NCBI GenBank assembly: GCA_949825025.1
Contig: OX463779.1
Span: 21,806,816 to 21,870,815 of the forward strand
Reading direction: 5' to 3'
From: Siphlonurus alternatus
Taxonomy: Eukaryota; Arthropoda; Insecta; Ephemeroptera; Siphlonuridae
Length of the DNA stretch: 64,000 bases
Program-made: the position numbers and the translations under genes
The notes under the pieces: model-generated
What the model was told of the DNA's origin: nothing
Databases searched by the model: none
The model's input: the letters and a program-made list of their open reading frames with translations, nothing else
Shown here: one piece after another, positions 27,093 through 41,105 of the stretch
Position numbering within the stretch: the stretch's first letter is position 1
How the letters are laid out: every line of letters starts with the position of its first letter

Positions 27093-27589
27093 TAAATCCG
27101 ATATTGAGAAATATATTGCGTTTTATCGTTTTTATTAAATAAATACATGGATATGAAATCTATTTCAAGTTACAAACAAATTCCATCTCCATTTATTAAG
27201 AACTGACAGTGAGTTGAAGTGTAAACGACAGATGATATTTGAATATAAAAGCGGCGCAAACACTATTTTACTTGCAAACTATGTTCTCTTCTTACAATGT
27301 TAAAACAAACATATATATTAATACTTAATTTTATGCATTTAATTCTGAAACGGATACAATATCTCCATTTATCATGAGACCTATGAATATAAATTATCAG
27401 TATTAATGTTATAGGGAGTTTGGTGATCAAATAGTGAGGGTTTAGCAAAACAAATTAACTCTGAAATCAAACTTTTCTTTTTACATCATATGTAAGTATT
27501 TCATACTTAATGCGCCCTGCATTCATGGTTTCTGAGATATTTAGCACTTTAGAGAAACATTGAATCAAATGCGGTTACCGAAAATGCTA
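27093..27589. other. A+T-rich non-coding stretch
   Basis: Nothing recognised. Interestingly GAAACGGATACAAT-TCTCCATTTATCATGAGAC occurs at both 26413-26449 and 27348-27382, a short duplicated segment. Confidence 0.4.
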
Positions 27590-27796
27590 AGCCTATATTG
27601 CACCATATATTGTTTAAGTAATGCATACCATTTTTTCTTAAAAAGCCGGTATATGGCGGTAAGGTGCAAGAATGGGCTTGCCTAAACCTCACCGCAATAA
27701 AGATATTTTCTATATTTTTCTATTCTACACGACACAATTTTCTAATTATTGCAAGCAAATTTGTATCAAAAATTGTATCTTGTAATATAGGCTTTT
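27590..27796. mobile_element. third, rearranged copy of the AGCCGG MITE family
   Basis: The left end AGCCTATATTGCACCATATA and right end TATCTTGTAATATAGGCT match the family termini. An inner AAGCCGG (about 27643) and a second left-arm-like block (about 27725-27765) suggest a nested or duplicated copy. Confidence 0.5.
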
Positions 27797-28175
27797 ACAT
27801 AAAATGTGATAAGTTGAAAAGTTGTATTGTGTGTGTTTTTTTTTACTATCTTTTTCAAATCACTTTTTTCATTAATACTAAAAAATAACCCCAAGTGTGC
27901 ATGATGTTGCAAGTATTTTTTATAAAAAAAATATTTCATTAAATAAATAGCAATTTTCCCTCTACAATATTAGTCAAAAATATTTTGGGCAAATAAACGG
28001 TTAATGATAAATAACCAATCGTATTATGTAATCCTATATATTTTAAATAGTTTTCCCTCCAATCTCTGTATTTTTAACCCAATAAAAATCATTATTATTG
28101 TAATATTAACACTAATAATCCTGAAGAAAAATCATGTCATCATATAGAGATAATCTTGTTCTTATTGACTTTATA
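27797..28175. other. A+T-rich non-coding stretch
   Basis: Nothing recognised. Confidence 0.5.
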
Positions 28176-28183
28176 ATAATAAC

Positions 28184-28347
28184 CAGGCGCGGATCCAGGG
28201 GGTGGGCTGGGGGGGCTGCAGTCCCCCCCCCTGAAATTTTGGATTTAACATGGGCAATATAGGCATTTCCCCCACTCAAATTTTTTTTTTTAACATTGGC
28301 CTTATGGAGGCAGCCCCTCCCGAAATTTTTTTCTGGATCCGCGCCTG
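28184..28347. mobile_element. 164-bp hAT-type MITE, CAGGCGCGGATCCAG termini
   Basis: Terminal inverted repeats CAGGCGCGGATCCAG / CTGGATCCGCGCCTG are flanked by a perfect 8-bp duplication ATAATAAC (28176-28183 and 28348-28355). An 8-bp duplication with CAG-type termini is the hAT signature. The interior holds opposed runs, GGGGGGCTGCAGTCCCCCCCCC. A second copy lies at 55122-55266. The 81-codon minus-strand frame is an artefact. Confidence 0.95.
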
Positions 28348-28355
28348 ATAATAAC

Positions 28356-29649
28356 AAACAATAAATATTATATTATTAATATTATATAAACAATTGTTAT
28401 AGCACTAAAAATATTGCTAAAATATAAATTATTATTAATAATTTAATTTTTAATGTTATTATAACAGTTATAACCTGAAGCAGAAGAATATGAATTTTTC
28501 TGTGTATATCGTTCATTTTGCGTGGCTAGTCGGTTCACTAGTAGAAGAGACAACATTGGTAGGTCACAGTGGAGACTCAAGGACCCTTGAGGCCTCCATT
28601 CGCTTGCTACTCACACTCTACACGTAATTAAATGACCCGGCAGGCAGTCAACGTTGTTACAGCCTTAAGGAAAACAAGTCCAAACTAACCTGTCGATACC
28701 TTTTATACTTGTTCCTACTCTATGTAGACTCTTACGGTATTTTAAAATAAAACTATTATCAGACTTAATTAAACTTAACAGGTTATTCAAATACTAGGTT
28801 ATTGTATATAAACACTTGCAATTTGTAAGAACCTGATAATTAAATGTCACTCTTTTTTTTTATTACTACTACATCATAATATTGTCTTGTGTCGAGTGTT
28901 ATTTTAAATTATATATGATAAAATAGACTGTAATAATGGATGTTGATGTGTATGGCGTACGTAGCCTCGCGATTTCTACTACAATATTGATTTGTTCTGG
29001 GGAATTGCGGGGAAGGGAGGGGGGAGTTATTTCAGCGATGTAGCAAGTACAACTGTAGCTACTGCTATCTGAAATCAATGCTCGTGTCGCTTTTTGCAAG
29101 CATAATAGAATCAAAAGATAGCTTGCCACAAGATAACTTGCAGCATCAAATTTAATGCAATGAATGGTAAAGGGCATAAAAATTGCGATTTCTCGAAGTA
29201 AGAATGTCTCAAATACTTGTAATCTTGGTGTTCTTTTTGTACATTGCACTTAACAATATAACATACTCAACTTGCAAAATTATAATTCTTAAAATTAGGT
29301 AAGTTACACATCAAAACCAAGTTTGAATATTTTTCCTCCTATCACATATGCAACCTGCTGTAATTTGGTGCTGAACAAGTAATCTAATCTCAAGGCAAGA
29401 TTATCTCGTTTTTATTCTTTTTGTTAAGATTATTGATGTTTTACAATTTAATATTTATGTTAAGGTAATTGTACTTCTAACTAATCATAAAGTATTTATT
29501 TTCATTATTGTCAATTTCAAACTGACAACGTTGTTACTTACATTTGGGTACAGTTCATAATTATACATCCTCGCATGACATAAGTATCAAAAGATAACGT
29601 AATATTAAAGCACTTAAATGATACGTGTGCAAATCAAATTATTTACATA
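28356..29649. other. A+T-rich stretch
   Basis: A GC-richer patch lies at about 28515-28680. The 116-codon minus-strand frame (28899-29249) has no recognisable domain, and one frame of that length is expected by chance. A copy of the dispersed motif, with TATGCAACCTGCTG and its inverted partner TGCTGAACAAGT, lies at 29345-29385. Confidence 0.45.
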
Positions 29650-29651
29650 AT

Positions 29652-29975
29652 GGAGAACATACATGATTTTTTTATTGCAGAAATGAATAGAGGGTACCAA
29701 ATTATGCTACTCTGAATTCTTTCAAATTTTTTTGAGACCCAGAACTATTTTTAAATAATTATTGAAAGTGCGGCCACGCCCCCTGGAGGCGTCAATAGGC
29801 GTCCAGTCTCTATCCTTTTTATTAAGGCTTCAGGGGTGCCAACTGAAATCACAGGACTTTCAATAATTATTTAAAAATAGTTCCGGGTCTCAAAAAAATC
29901 TGAAAAAATTCAGAGTAGCATAATTTGGTACCCTCTATTCATTTCTGCAATAAAATTTTGTCATGTATGTTGTCC
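29652..29975. mobile_element. palindromic MITE, ATGGATAGAGGG family, core B
   Basis: A 324-bp inverted repeat flanked by AT. The arms match the copies at 12676 and 59743, but the outermost bases are GGAGAACATACATGA and the core is CACGCCCCCTGGAGGCG with CTATCCTTTTTATTAAGG. The copy at 62096 has the same core. So the family shares its arms but has exchangeable centres. Confidence 0.88.
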
Positions 29976-30293
29976 ATAGTATACAAGATTTGTAACAGGC
30001 AAGTTAATATTTATAAAATTTAGAATTTTTAAAGTAAGAATGAATTAAAATTTACAATGCAAAATAACATTGAAAATAAAATATTTATTTTATATTACAT
30101 TTAAATTGTGATAATGGGTTTCTTAAGGAATATGTGTGAATAAAACTAGACTAGATAGAGTGAGAAATTCATGATGAATGAGTACGGAGTGATGAAAGAA
30201 AGCGTAATTGACAAGTATGAACATAGCACACTACGTTAGTTTGGACATGTTGATTGAATGGATGAGAAATTATTCGCAAAACAGCTATTTTAA

Positions 30294-31045
30294 GGTAGTA
30301 CAGAGTGAACCACAATTCGCGTGCCAACTTTTTTCGTAAATTTGGTATTGCAAAAATTTTCGTACAAACTTCAAATTTGGTACACTTGTAGCTGAGGGTT
30401 GTAAAAATTAGTTCAGGGTGTTAAAATTTTTATTGGACATCAATAACACCCTTTTCAGGGGTGGTTTATAGAAAAATTATTTTCGCCTTATGGAAATTCA
30501 ATGTTAAATACAACTTTTTTTGAAATCATTGTAATTTTGCGCAGAAAGTTTCTAGCATAGGGTAATCGACCCTCCTGAACTCAGAAATAATTTTAGATTT
30601 TTCCCCGACGCACCCCTAAGGGTGGAGACCTACCCCTAAAATCCATTTTCCTTAAAAATTGTGCTAAAATTATGAAATTAATTTTCAAGGGGTAATCGAC
30701 CCTCCTGAACTCGAAAATAACTTAAGATTTTTTCCCCGACGCACCCTTGAGGGTGGAGACCTACCCCTAAAATCCATTTTCCTTAAAAATTGTGCTAAAA
30801 TTATGAAATTAATTTTCAAGGGGTAATCGACCCTCCTAAACTCGGAAATAATTTTAGATTTATTCCCCGACGTACCCCTGAGGGTAGAGACCTACCCCTA
30901 AAATTCATTTTCCTTAAAAATTGTGCTAAAATTATGAAATTAATTTTCAAGGGGTAATCGACCCTCCTGAACCCGGAAATAATTTTAGATTTTTTACCCG
31001 ACGCACCCCTGAGGGTAGAAACCTACCCCTAAAATTCAGTATACA
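30294..31045. mobile_element. unclassified insert with 130-bp tandem repeat
   Basis: This interrupts the reverse-transcriptase relic. It starts near CAGAGTGAACCACAATTCGC and ends near CCCCTAAAATTCAG. The first 250 bases are unique; the rest is the tandem repeat. No terminal inverted repeat or coding region was seen. Borders are accurate to about 10 bases only. Confidence 0.55.
30561..31035 (+). repeat. tandem repeat, about 3.6 units of 130-131 bp
   Basis: Unit starts GGTAATCGACCCTCC at 30561, 30691, 30822 and 30953. Each unit contains CCCGACGCACCC, GAGGGTGGAGACCTACCCC and TTAAAAATTGTGCTAAAATT. Divergence between units is low, so the array is fairly young. Confidence 0.95.
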
Positions 31046-31186
31046 GTATAGAAGGAATGAAAGGATTAGGCATTAAGTAGACTAAAAGAGGTTTGATTAG
31101 ATGTGATTGTGAAGTGTTTGACTAGCAAGGGTGTTAAAGTATTTTGTGCAATAGTGTAGAAGACAAATGAATATCATGGGTATTTT

Positions 31187-31799
31187 TTAAAAAAGTGTAG
31201 TATGTAAGAATCAAGCGATAGAGATATATTTGTAGATAGCTGAGGTAATAATGCTGCTGGCTTACTCCGTAAGGGATATGGCATCATGTTATGTATCATG
31301 TATATTATTTATATGTTAAATTTTGATTGTAGATTATGTATAATAAGTTATTTTCATCGTAGCTTCTATACATTTTGGTTAGCACTGTAAGTATTATTTC
31401 CATAATTATAAGTTGTTGTCATTTTAATTAGTAGACAATTTTTAATTAATATATAAAGATAATAGTATAATATAACAAGTGTACGTATAATTGCAATCTC
31501 CTATTGCAATCTTAAGTTGTAATAGACAAACACATATACAAATAGATAAAACCACATGCAGACATTACAATATTACTTCATATAATAATATTGTATCTAT
31601 AGTAGTTATATTATAGTAGAAACTCATCAGTAGTAAAGTTTATATCACTATAAAATAATCTAGTGATATTATACTCAAGAGATATTATATTATATAATAG
31701 AACATTGAAACTGGCTTCGTACTATTCATGTTATAGAGAAACAAAGAGAGAGAGAGAGAGAGAGATCTTAGTAGTGTTTATTGTTCTCTTTGATTAATT
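31187..31799. other. A+T-rich stretch with a short (GA)n
   Basis: A (GA)n run lies at about 31746-31765. Otherwise nothing recognised. Confidence 0.5.
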
Positions 31800-32062
31800 A
31801 AGTCGCGAGCGCTACTGTGCCGGCGGTAGTATAGCGGAATCACACAAGTAAAAGATGTTCTGGAGCAACCATGGAAGCTGCGTGCGTTGCCGGCAAAGAG
31901 AGCACATGATTGAGATGTGAGTGCTGGCTGCACTTTGGTGTCATCCTACACAACGACGTTGAATACTTCTCAGAACTTGTCCTGAGCAACCTCTCTCTCC
32001 TTCCTTCTTTCTGCAAGCAACCGGAGCAAAGCAGCTTCGATGTGTGTGCTATTTTTAGATCT
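31800..32062. other. GC-rich island with a MEF2 site
   Basis: Higher GC with GTCGCGAGCGCTACTGTGCC and GTTGCCGGC. CTATTTTTAG at 32049-32058 is a perfect MEF2 consensus (YTAWWWWTAR). Overlapping small frames on both strands have no known domain. It may be an enhancer or promoter. Confidence 0.4.
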
Positions 32063-35518
<3,456 letters not shown>

Positions 35519-35528
35519 TTAGGCGAAT

Positions 35529-35672
35529 CACGGACCAAATACCCCCGGACGAAATACCCCCGGACCAAATATCCCCGCCCGGACCGGACGAAATACCCCC
35601 GGACGAAATACTCCCGGACGAAATATCCCCGGACGAAATACTCCCGGATGAAATACCCCCGGACGAAATACC
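35529..35672 (+). repeat. 15-bp tandem array, left end of the foldback
   Basis: About nine units of CGGACGAAATACCCC, with CCAAAT and TATCCCC variants. The proline-rich and charged frames through it (PPDEI or RTKYP repeats) come from the 15-base period and appear on the other arm in reverse, so they are not protein evidence. Confidence 0.95.
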
Positions 35673-36095
35673 CCCTTGTAAGTGGAGAGGGGCGGGTGAC
35701 CAACGCGGGAGGGGAAGTTGACTTTATTTATAAAGTCTGTTTTTCTGTCGTTTGTCTGACGTCACGCGCGTCGTATTAAAGAAGGAAGTTAGTAACGCCA
35801 TTTTCCGCAACAAATATATATATCAAATAATATTCAAAGTATATTTATAGTTAATGCCGTATCAAGATCTCAAAATGCGTCTTTAATTTTTTTATACCAA
35901 AACATACTCAAAATTGTGCCGCAAACAAACGATTTTTGTATAATTATGCCGCTATGCTTACTTTGATTGTGCGGCAATTATAAATTGTCTCAGCGTTTTG
36001 CAGCAAGATTTTGAAGGTTTTTAAACGATTTTAGGTTTTTAAACCTAGGTGTGCCCCTAGCGATTTGAGCAAAGCCCGAAATTAACAAATACTTC

Positions 36096-36395
36096 GGGCT
36101 TTGCTCATTTAAATTTGATCATTTCTAGAAGTGCATGCTCAAATCGAAAAAAGCAATCCCCGACGAGAAGTTTTATTTATATTGGGCTTTGCTCATTTAA
36201 ATTTGATCATTTCTAGAAGTGCTCAAATCGAAAAAAGCGAACCCCGACGAGAAGTTTTATTTCGGGGTTTGCTTATTTAAATTTGCTCATTTCTAAAAGT
36301 GCCCAACTCGAAAAAGGCAACCCTGACGAGAATTTTTATTTCGGGCTTTTCTCACTGTTTTGATCATTTCTAGAAGTGCTCAAAGCAAAATGAAA
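36096..36395 (+). repeat. tandem repeat of about 80 bp in the left foldback arm
   Basis: Units start near GGGCTTTGCTCATTTAAATTTG at about 36096, 36184, 36265 and 36343, each followed by ATTTCTAGAAGTGC and TCGAAAAAAGC and CCCGACGAGAAG. The opposite arm has about two units (37490-37690), so the two arms differ in copy number. Confidence 0.88.
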
Positions 36396-36676
36396 AATAA
36401 TAATTGGAAATTGTGCCGTATTATAGCAATAAATAATAGAATAATGTAAATTTATTAATATTTTAATAATAAATGTCACTTTTTTAATTTATTGATAAAA
36501 TACAAATTTAACATTAATAGCATGTATAGTAATTTTTTTTTATTAAAACATTTCTTTCTGTATTATTCAAGTCATATTGAAAAAATACGATTTTTTCACA
36601 CTGACAGTGAGAGACACTTTTAATTTTTTTATTATCATTTTTTTATAATTAAAGGGTATGATTACAATTTATATAC

Positions 36677-36926
36677 TCTAGCAATGAATCCCAGGTTGCA
36701 GATGAACAATTTCTAAGTTCAGACGACGTACCATACATGACAAAGAAAAGAGTGTCTCAGATCAGCAGCAGCATTAGCAAATTCAAAGCAAGGTTTTGTG
36801 TTTTGCAACTACAAGAAAGGTTGCCAATCTAAAACATGTTGTGCAAAGAAAAAATTTAGATGAATTTTAAAATGCCATGATAGTAATCCCTGCAAAAATA
36901 AGTCAAGTTCAGGTAATAATCAGGTA
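36677..36926 (+). pseudogene. cysteine-rich transposon protein C-terminus (relic) in the foldback loop
   Basis: Open from 36677, reading SSNESQVADEQFLSSDDV and then KKRVSQISSSISKFKARFCV. One extra T within 36801-36804 shifts the frame. The second frame (36804 onward) gives CNYKKGCQSKTCC, a TGA at 36861-36863, and then KCHDSNPCKNK. Cysteine codons lie at 36797, 36804, 36822, 36837, 36840, 36873 and 36891. The pattern KGC-x3-RC-x-C-x-K followed by KC-x-x-x-CH and PC-x-N resembles the cysteine-rich C-termini seen in several transposon-encoded integrase/transposase proteins; I cannot name the family. A good splice-acceptor-like TATACTCTAG precedes residue positions at 36682. It is probably what remains of the autonomous element's gene. 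Confidence 0.65.
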
Positions 36927-36930
36927 TAAT

Positions 36931-37090
<160 letters not shown>

Positions 37091-37092
37091 TA

Positions 37093-37147
37093 AATTAGTA
37101 GGTTTGGTATACCATCTTGAGGAGCTCTTTGCTTCTTAGCAAGTTCT
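37093..37147 (-). pseudogene. possible minus-strand terminal exon in the foldback loop
   Basis: On the minus strand, a T-rich tract ending in TTTACAG is followed by codons for ELAKKQRAPQDGIPNLLI and a stop. The acceptor-like sequence and non-repetitive peptide suggest a small last exon of a second gene in the element. It is too short for certainty. Confidence 0.25.
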
Positions 37148-38234
37148 GTAAATTAAGATAAAATGATTTTATAATATATCAGCTGTAAAATATTTATTTA
37201 AATTAACTAACATTATACAATATTAATATAAAAAGTGTGACAAAATCGTATTTTTCAGTATGACTTAAATAAAACAGAAAGAAATATTTTAGTAAAAAAA
37301 TAATATACACGCTAATGCTAAATTTGTATTTTTGTTACTTAATTAAAAAAGTGATGTAATTAAAATATTATTAAATTCACAATATTTTATTGTTTAAATT
37401 ATTTATTACAAATTATTGCTATAATACGGCACAATTTCCAATTATTATTTTTCACTTTGCTTTGAGCACTTCTTAGAAATAATCAAAACGGTGAGCAAAG
37501 GGGTTTGCTTTTTCCGATTTGAGCACTTCTAGAAATGGTCAAATTTAAATGAGTAAATTTAAACCCGAAATAAAACTTCTCGTCGGGTTTTGCTTTTTTC
37601 GATTTGAGCACTTCTAGAAATGTTCAAATTTATATATGAGCAAAGCCCAAAATATTTGTTAATTTCGGGCTTTGCTCAAATCGCTAGGGGCACACCTAGA
37701 TGTGCGCATTGAATTCGGGCTTTGGTGCCAACATATATAAATAGAAAAGGAATTAATAAATAAGGAAATAAATAGAACAACAAGTAAATTAAATTTCTTC
37801 AGGAGGGGTACACATGCTACGTTAAGTGTTCACGGCACCTATAGCACCGGGGGACCAAAAACAATAAAAAATATTGCATTTTTAGACCTATACCAATCGA
37901 ATCAGAATTAAAAAATTACACCAAAAAATTTACTTAATTTTTTTTTTAAAGTTAAAAAATTATACAGTGACGATTTTGAAAATTTTTAGTATAAAAGAAA
38001 ATCTAACAAATGCAATAAACACTAATAATTAATATGCATAAAATGTATCATATCAAAATATATTACACATTTATTTTAATAAGATATGAATGATATGATA
38101 AATTAATGCATAATGTATTGGCCTAACGTTGCTAACTTCCTTCTTTAATACGACGCGCGTGACGTCAGACAAACGACAGATAAACAGAAAGTCAACTTCC
38201 CCTCCCGCGTCGGTCACCCGCCCCTCTCCACTTA

Positions 38235-38390
38235 CAAGGGGGTATTTCGTCCGGGGGTATTTCATCCGGGAGTATTTCGTCCGGGGATATTTCGTCCGGG
38301 AGTATTTCGTCCGGGGGTATTTCGTCCGGTCCGGGCGGGGATATTTGGTCCGGGGGTATTTCGTCCGGGGGTATTTGGTCCGCTTACCGG
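38235..38390 (-). repeat. 15-bp tandem array, right end of the foldback
   Basis: Mirror of the left array: TCCGGGGGTATTTCG units with GGATATTTGG variants, ending CCGCTTACCGG just before the flanking TTAGGCGAAT. Confidence 0.95.
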
Positions 38391-38443
38391 TTAGGCGAAT
38401 AACTTGTTTAGCTTCAACGCCAAATAGGTTGCAGCATATCTAA
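38391..38443 (+). repeat. dispersed motif copy, target of the foldback
   Basis: TTAGGCGAATAACTTGTTTAGC is followed by CAAATAGGTTGCAGCATATC, matching the dispersed family at 11527 and 54191. The left part of this copy lies across the foldback at 35511-35528. Confidence 0.55.
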
Positions 38444-38464
38444 ATTAACAAGCTAACACATAAT

Positions 38465-38778
38465 GGAGTTTCGACCTCACAAATTTTTATAGCAGAAATG
38501 GATAGAGGATGAAAAGTTATTTTATTCTTATTTTTTTCAGAATTTTTACGGACCGGGAAGTATTGCTAGAAAGTTTTGGTGAGGTCGGGTTCGAATCCAC
38601 GTCCCTTCTGGGTCCTATCTTTTATTAAGAGAGGCGGCAAGAGGCGGCACTTTTTCTGCACTTTCAATAATTTTTAAAAAATAGTTGCCGGGCTCTAAAA
38701 AATCTGAAAAAAATCAGAGTAGCAAAACTTTGCAACCTCTATCCATTTCTGCAATAAAAAAATTGAGGTTGGTACTCC
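38465..38778. mobile_element. palindromic MITE, ATGGATAGAGGG family, core C
   Basis: A 314-bp copy flanked by AT. The left half contains GAGGTCGGGTTCGAATCCACG, which has the form of a tRNA T arm (a Pol III B box), and CCTATCTTTTATTAAGAG. The right arm has ATCTGAAAAAAATCAGAGTAGC and CTGCAATAAAAAAATTGAGG. The left core matches the half copy at 8485. Confidence 0.88.
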
Positions 38779-40618
38779 ATTGTTAGTTAGTTACTTGAGT
38801 GTACGCTGCCGTTCATTAAAGTAGTTGAATTAACTAGCTGCTTGGCTGCTAGATTGAAATGTTATTTCTGTACGGTAAACTGTCTCATGTAAGATATGTA
38901 CTCGGAGACACATTTTTTTTTCAACCTCAATGACAGTGTACACTCCGTTTATCTAAATTTGTAACTTTCAAGCCCAACATTGATTTCTTGTAGTCAACAG
39001 TTCAAAGGTAATTTTGTTCATGTTTTCTCGTCACCTTCATTCGTATAATACTGCATTCGTCACACAGACAGGAGGAAAGACGCAAGCCGGAAAGAGAAGA
39101 CAAGGACTGTTGAGAAATTCAACAATGCAACATGAGATTGACGAGGAAAAAACAAGAAATCAAATCTTGACTATAGTAGATATATTGATGTTACTTTTTT
39201 TAGAGAAACGAAATGAATTTGTGTAAAGATTATTTCTATTAATATATACCTGGAATTACCAGTCTTTAAAAGTAATTTAAAGAATATTCTAATTAAAAAA
39301 GAATTTATAAGAAAATTTACTTTTTGTACTTTAGTAATGTGTATTGTGTAGCGTTATTTTTTTTAGTTATTTTATTTTCCCATGTTTTCTTATCTAGAAT
39401 TATTATATATAGGTGCTATTGTTGTTTGTGTTTCATTATTATTTATACTGACGTGATCCACGTTATACTTGTGTAACCAGTGGTTGAATAAACAAAATAA
39501 ATTTAACTATACTGTATAAAAAAGAAACAAACAAAAGACAGAAAAATGAAACAAAAAATGAAACTCCTGAAACTGACACGATGATCACAAAAAGTGTATA
39601 TTACATAAAATAAAGTGTATTACGACATGAGCGCCACACCCATTTTTTTTTTTTTTTCCTTTTTCCTCCAATATTCCAAGGAGACGGAGGAGAAAGTAGG
39701 TGTGTCACTCATGACGTCAGACTAACGGTAGGCTGTATAGACGTTAACAATATTCGTTGACTACGAGTCATAAAAAACTTCAAAAATAGAGATACCAGAC
39801 AGTAGATCGAAACAGCAAATTTGCATATGATTAATTGAAGCTATGACTGTTAAGTACTGTAGTTACTAAACAAACTTTCATTTATTATTATTATATTTTT
39901 TTAGTACCCTATACTCATTTAATTAAAAAGTTCTGAAACTTAATCAGTAATTTTTTAAACCATCATACTTATATTCTTTAATAAAGCTTGTCTTTTCCAA
40001 TCAATAGAATGAACAGCTAAAAGTTCTAATCAAACATGATATTATTGATTAAAAATAAATCGTTTTTTTGTATACATATATACTTATATATACATTTTGA
40101 TTAGTTTTGAAGTCTTTCATGATTTATCAGAGAATTCAGGTGTACTAATTTAAATCAAAAATAAAATTGAACATTTCTTGAAAATTTTATTTTTATTATA
40201 TTACGAAATTATTAAAACCCAGCAGGTAGCATCCAATAACTTTTATTATTTGCTTTATATTACTTTCATAATATTTTATATATGAATTCATGGAAAAATA
40301 TCAACAGCAAATTTTATTATCAGCTATAATATAATTCTGTTACTATGACAACAAGTGAATAAACATAATTATGATTTTTGCAACATCTTAATATATAAAC
40401 CATAATATACATGTTTGTGCACGTATAATGCACTAGATAGAAGGTCTTTTTAAAAAATACATTCTACCATAAGATATAGATATAGTACATAACAAAGAAA
40501 CAAACACAAAGGGGGTCCCGTAGAACGCGAAATTTAGGAACAGAGTATATTTAATTGTTATTCCTGTCTGTGATGCATGCAGTGATCCAATAATTGAACA
40601 GAGTTTTAATTCATAATT
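38779..40618. other. A+T-rich stretch
   Basis: A 70-codon plus-strand frame at 39014 is moderately balanced in composition but has no recognised domain. CAAAGGTAATTTTG at 39004 could be a splice donor, and TTGAATAAACAAAATAAA at about 39484 a poly-A signal, so an unrecognised small transcript is possible. A poly-T and TCC-rich patch with TGACGTCA (39712) lies at about 39640-39720. Confidence 0.35.
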
Positions 40619-41105
40619 AGAGCGCGGAAAAAAGTCATTTTACCTTTTTGTGCATATGAGGACTATTTTGTTAACATTTAAGATGTCCACCGATCTCCGG
40701 AAGTGTATTAAAATGAGCCTATAAAAAAAATACCATTTGGACTATTTTTGGATTTTGAGACTATTTTGGCAAAAGATGACTACTTGTGACTTTTTGTGAC
40801 TTTTTGACATATTTTCAGTGCATTTCAGCTCTTTTCTTCATATTGTCAAGAAAAAGGAAGTAAAGAAACGAAGAATTCAGTCTGTGTAAGGGAAGTCTGT
40901 GTAAAGAAATATAAAAAAATAAAACTTTTTAACACACTTTTAAATAGCACTTTTGAAACGCCTTTTTGCTGCATTTTAAAAAAAAGTGACTTTTTTATAG
41001 ACTATTTTTTCAAAAAATAGACTTTTTTGTAGACTATTTTCCAAAAATTAGTTGACTTTTTAGGCGCCTATTTTTCGAAAAAAATGTGACTTTTTTCCGC
41101 GCTCT
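40619..41105. mobile_element. 487-bp inverted-repeat element, AGAGCGCGGAAAAAAGTCA termini
   Basis: The termini AGAGCGCGGAAAAAAGTCA and TGACTTTTTTCCGCGCTCT are perfect inverted repeats. ATTCATAATTA occurs just outside (40609-40619) and again at 41110-41120, four bases beyond the right terminus. The interior is rich in GACTATTTT and TGACTTTTT words on both sides. No coding region. Confidence 0.8.

Larger units (their letters stand above)
30162..31186 (+). pseudogene. decayed non-LTR reverse transcriptase C-terminus, split by an insert
   Basis: 30162-30293 reads through EKFMMNEYGV, KYEHSTLR-stop-FGHVD-stop-MDEKLFAKQ. The LRWFGHVxRM signature with trailing AKQ is typical of the C-terminus of many arthropod non-LTR elements; here Trp and Arg codons have become stops. 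The next expected block appears at 31061-31186: LKEV-stop-LDVIVKCLTSKGV, then TNEYHGYF, matching the W-D-x3-C-L-x3-G to N-E-W-x-G ending of the same proteins. Between them lies an insert of about 750 bp (30294-31045). The frame differs on the two sides. Several stops show it is dead. Confidence 0.75.

Noticed and set aside
28899..29249. 116-codon minus-strand frame
   Set aside because: No domain or coding bias is visible, and about one such frame is expected by chance in 64 kb of this composition.
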